Assembly: GCA_030272155.1 (NCBI GenBank) | Contig: CP126193.1 | Coordinates: forward strand, 6,572,001-6,636,000 | Reading direction: 5' to 3' | Length of the DNA: 64,000 nt | DNA from: Tetradesmus obliquus | Taxonomy: Eukaryota; Chlorophyta; Chlorophyceae; Sphaeropleales; Scenedesmaceae | Part shown: in pieces, positions 62,236-64,000 of the stretch | Position numbering within the stretch: the first letter of the stretch is position 1 | How the letters are laid out: each line of letters opens with the position of its first letter | Program-made: the position numbers and the translations under genes | Notes under the pieces: model-generated | Databases searched by the model: none | Seen by the model: only the letters and a program-made list of their open reading frames with translations | What the model was told of the DNA's origin: nothing

Positions 62236-64000
62236 ATGGCTTGTGTGGCTGATGCCCAGCTCTCTGCTGCAGCAAAGCTGCAGCATCAACACCATCAGGT
62301 GCTTAGCCTGTGCACAGACTACCTCCACGACTGCAAGTCGCTCGCCAAACTAAGCACTGCCAGCAAGCAGGCTCGCCAGGACGTGCAGAGGCATGTGCAG
62401 CAGCAGCTAGCCAGCCTGCTGGCTACTGCTGTCGCACATGCCCAGCAGTGCCGGCCACGGTACCCATGGCACATCGGTTGCGGCTTCACCCATCCTTCGG
62501 TATTTTATTAAAGAAAGCATTACTGCCACCTTTCGAGTGGCTGCTCGCCACAGCTGGCCCAGCAGTGGTAGCTGCACCTGCAGTGACGCAAGCGCTGCTG
62601 CAGCTATCGCAGGATCTGCCTGAAGCTTTGCAGGAAGCTCTGTTACAAACCGCATTCAAACGCGGGCTGCAGCTGTCAGCCGAGCAGCTGGTGGATGCTG
62701 CAAGGCAGCGGCTGCGGGGGCTGGGCAGCTGGGTTGATGCAGTTGGGGACACACTGCCCCCATGCAGCAACAGCCCTATGACGCTTGCAGACGTCACCAC
62801 CATGATGCAATGCCTGGTGTGTCTTTGCGGGCGCTGCACAGACGGGGTGAGCAAGCAGCAGCCAGCTTGTGCTGTATGTATGCTGTATATGTACGCATGT
62901 TGTGCTGACGGTGGCAGGCTGACAGATGCATATGCCACTGCTTTGCACTGTGTGCAAGTGGTTGAGCTTGTCCAACAGCTATGTACAATGCACCTGCAAC
63001 ATGTAACCTGCTTGTACCGCTGCAACCAGGGCTGTCATGTTCGTTGCGTGTGCAGTTTGAAGCTCCAAACCTACCGCATGCTGTATAGCTGTTCTGGCAA
63101 AATGCAGAAGAAAGCAGCTGTAATAGCACTGGTGCACATCTGCTGCAACTCCGCTGTGTCTACTGCAGGGCATCATGTGGGGTGCCCATCTGCTGCGCAA
63201 GCTGACATCACAGCAGCTGGCAGATGTGCTGACAGTAGCGCTCAACCTGACAACCTCTTGGCAGGCAGACTCCATTCTGTGCTTCTGCCGTGAGCACAAC
63301 AGGCTGCTGCATACCGGCAGCAGCAGCAACAGCAGCAGCAGTGCTGCTGCTGAGCGCATCAGCAGTGATGACAGCAGCAACAACAGCATGGTGCAGCTGG
63401 CAGAGCACCTGCTCACCACAGCCATGATCCGCAGACACCACGACTTCGTAGCGTGCCTGGCAGACGCACCAGCAGCCAGCCAGCTCAGCCCCCAGGCAGT
63501 GGCAAAGCTGTTGTGCCTGCGCATGCAGCTAGAGCAGCAGCAGGAGGCGCCGCGGGCATCACAGCATGAGTTGCATCAGCGGGGTGTGGCCGGCTCTGGG
63601 GACATCCTTCGGCTGCCTGGCGCCAAAGCTATGCAGCCAGCCAGCTTAGCAACCCTTGTCAGCCTTTCCTGCAAGCAAGGGCACCTGCACTTCCTGCAGT
63701 GCATGGCCAGCGCAGTACCAGCCATGCAGCAGCTGCCGTCACGCGTGCTGTGTGACACGCTGCTAGCCGCAGGTGCAGCAGAACAGCGGCAGCTGGTGCG
63801 GCAGCTAGCAGGGCTACAGGCAGCGCAGCAGCTCGCGCCTGGCGATGCTGTGTGGCTGCTGCAGGAGCTGCTGCAAAGAGGCGGCTGGGGCCTAGGCGTG
63901 TGTGATGTGTGGGAAGATCTGCAGCCTATGCAGCTAGGCAGCCAGCTCACAGGCGACGAGCTGCTGCAGCTGCTGCGTGCAGCCATTCGCAGTGAGGATG
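62236..64000 (+). CDS. 5' part of a large Leu/Ala-rich helical protein, unrecognised (runs off window)
   Basis: ATG at 62236 opens MACVADAQLSAAAKLQ, followed by SLCTDYLHDCKSLAKLSTAS and KQARQDVQRHV. This resembles an F-box-like helical start, but I cannot confirm it. Later exons: about 62554-62816 (PAVTQALLQLSQDLPEALQE...TTMMQCL) and 63169-64000 (GIMWGAHLLRKLTSQQLADV...). The 62816/63169 junction is phase 0 and canonical. The junction between the first exon and 62554 is not settled: every candidate acceptor needs phase 1, and only a weak donor near 62476 supplies it. The third exon is a long array of short helices (AVAKLLCLRMQLE, LATLVSLSCKQGHLHFLQCM, LCDTLLAAGAAEQRQLVRQL) suggesting a superhelical repeat protein. 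There is no stop before the window end. Confidence 0.6.

Overview
The window looks like nuclear DNA of a green alga, probably a chlorophycean (Sphaeropleales-like, e.g. Scenedesmus/Tetradesmus kin). This rests on intron-rich genes with GT-AG splice sites, very many CAG/CTG repeats (polyQ and polyA runs in proteins), a CCCTAAA-type telobox, plant-type AP2 factors, and mitochondrial L-galactonolactone dehydrogenase. The species call is an inference. No tRNA, rRNA, CRISPR, retroelement or virus-like element was recognised.

Layout. 1-7.4 kb (-): 2-oxoglutarate dehydrogenase E1, whose 3' end lies off the window. 7.9-10.4 kb (+): unrecognised protein, divergent from OGDH. 11.6-16.7 kb (+): two tandem copies of a ubiquitin-like/E2 (UBL-E2) fusion family. 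18.6-20.4 kb (-): unrecognised multi-exon gene, with possible further (-) exons to 21.7 kb. 22.4-25.8 kb (+): serpin. 27.6-30.5 and 32.5-35.5 kb (+): two paralogous single-AP2 factors. 39.0-45.0 kb (-): GLDH (vitamin C synthesis). 46.8-47.3 kb (-): COX6A. 48.4-49.5 kb (-): UBL-only member of the UBL-E2 family, ending in Gly-Gly plus a short tail. 51.2-53.3 kb (-): third UBL-E2 fusion. 53.8-55.2 kb (-): small coiled-coil membrane protein. 55.8-59.7 kb (+): archaeal-type cofactor-independent phosphoglycerate mutase. 60.4-61.3 kb (+): secreted EGF-repeat protein. 62.2 kb to the end (+): start of an unrecognised large gene.

Two things stand out. First, four related loci encode a presequence-like N-terminus plus a divergent ubiquitin fold; in three of them this is fused to an E2 (UBC) domain. 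All four share exon phases, an exon 2 of exactly 158 nt, and a common upstream region with a telobox 158-179 bp before the ATG. Only the UBL-only member is fully open as read; each fusion copy carries one or more frame lesions. Second, in five unrelated genes the exon edges are repeated in the neighbouring introns as diverged tandem copies of about 100-200 bp that keep the splice site. This resembles intron growth, or intron birth, by tandem duplication.

Exon coordinates were read by hand from splice consensus, codon phase and protein family fit. They are internally phase-consistent unless an entry says otherwise. OGDH, GLDH and COX6A all serve the mitochondrion, but I see no operon-like logic in the gene order.
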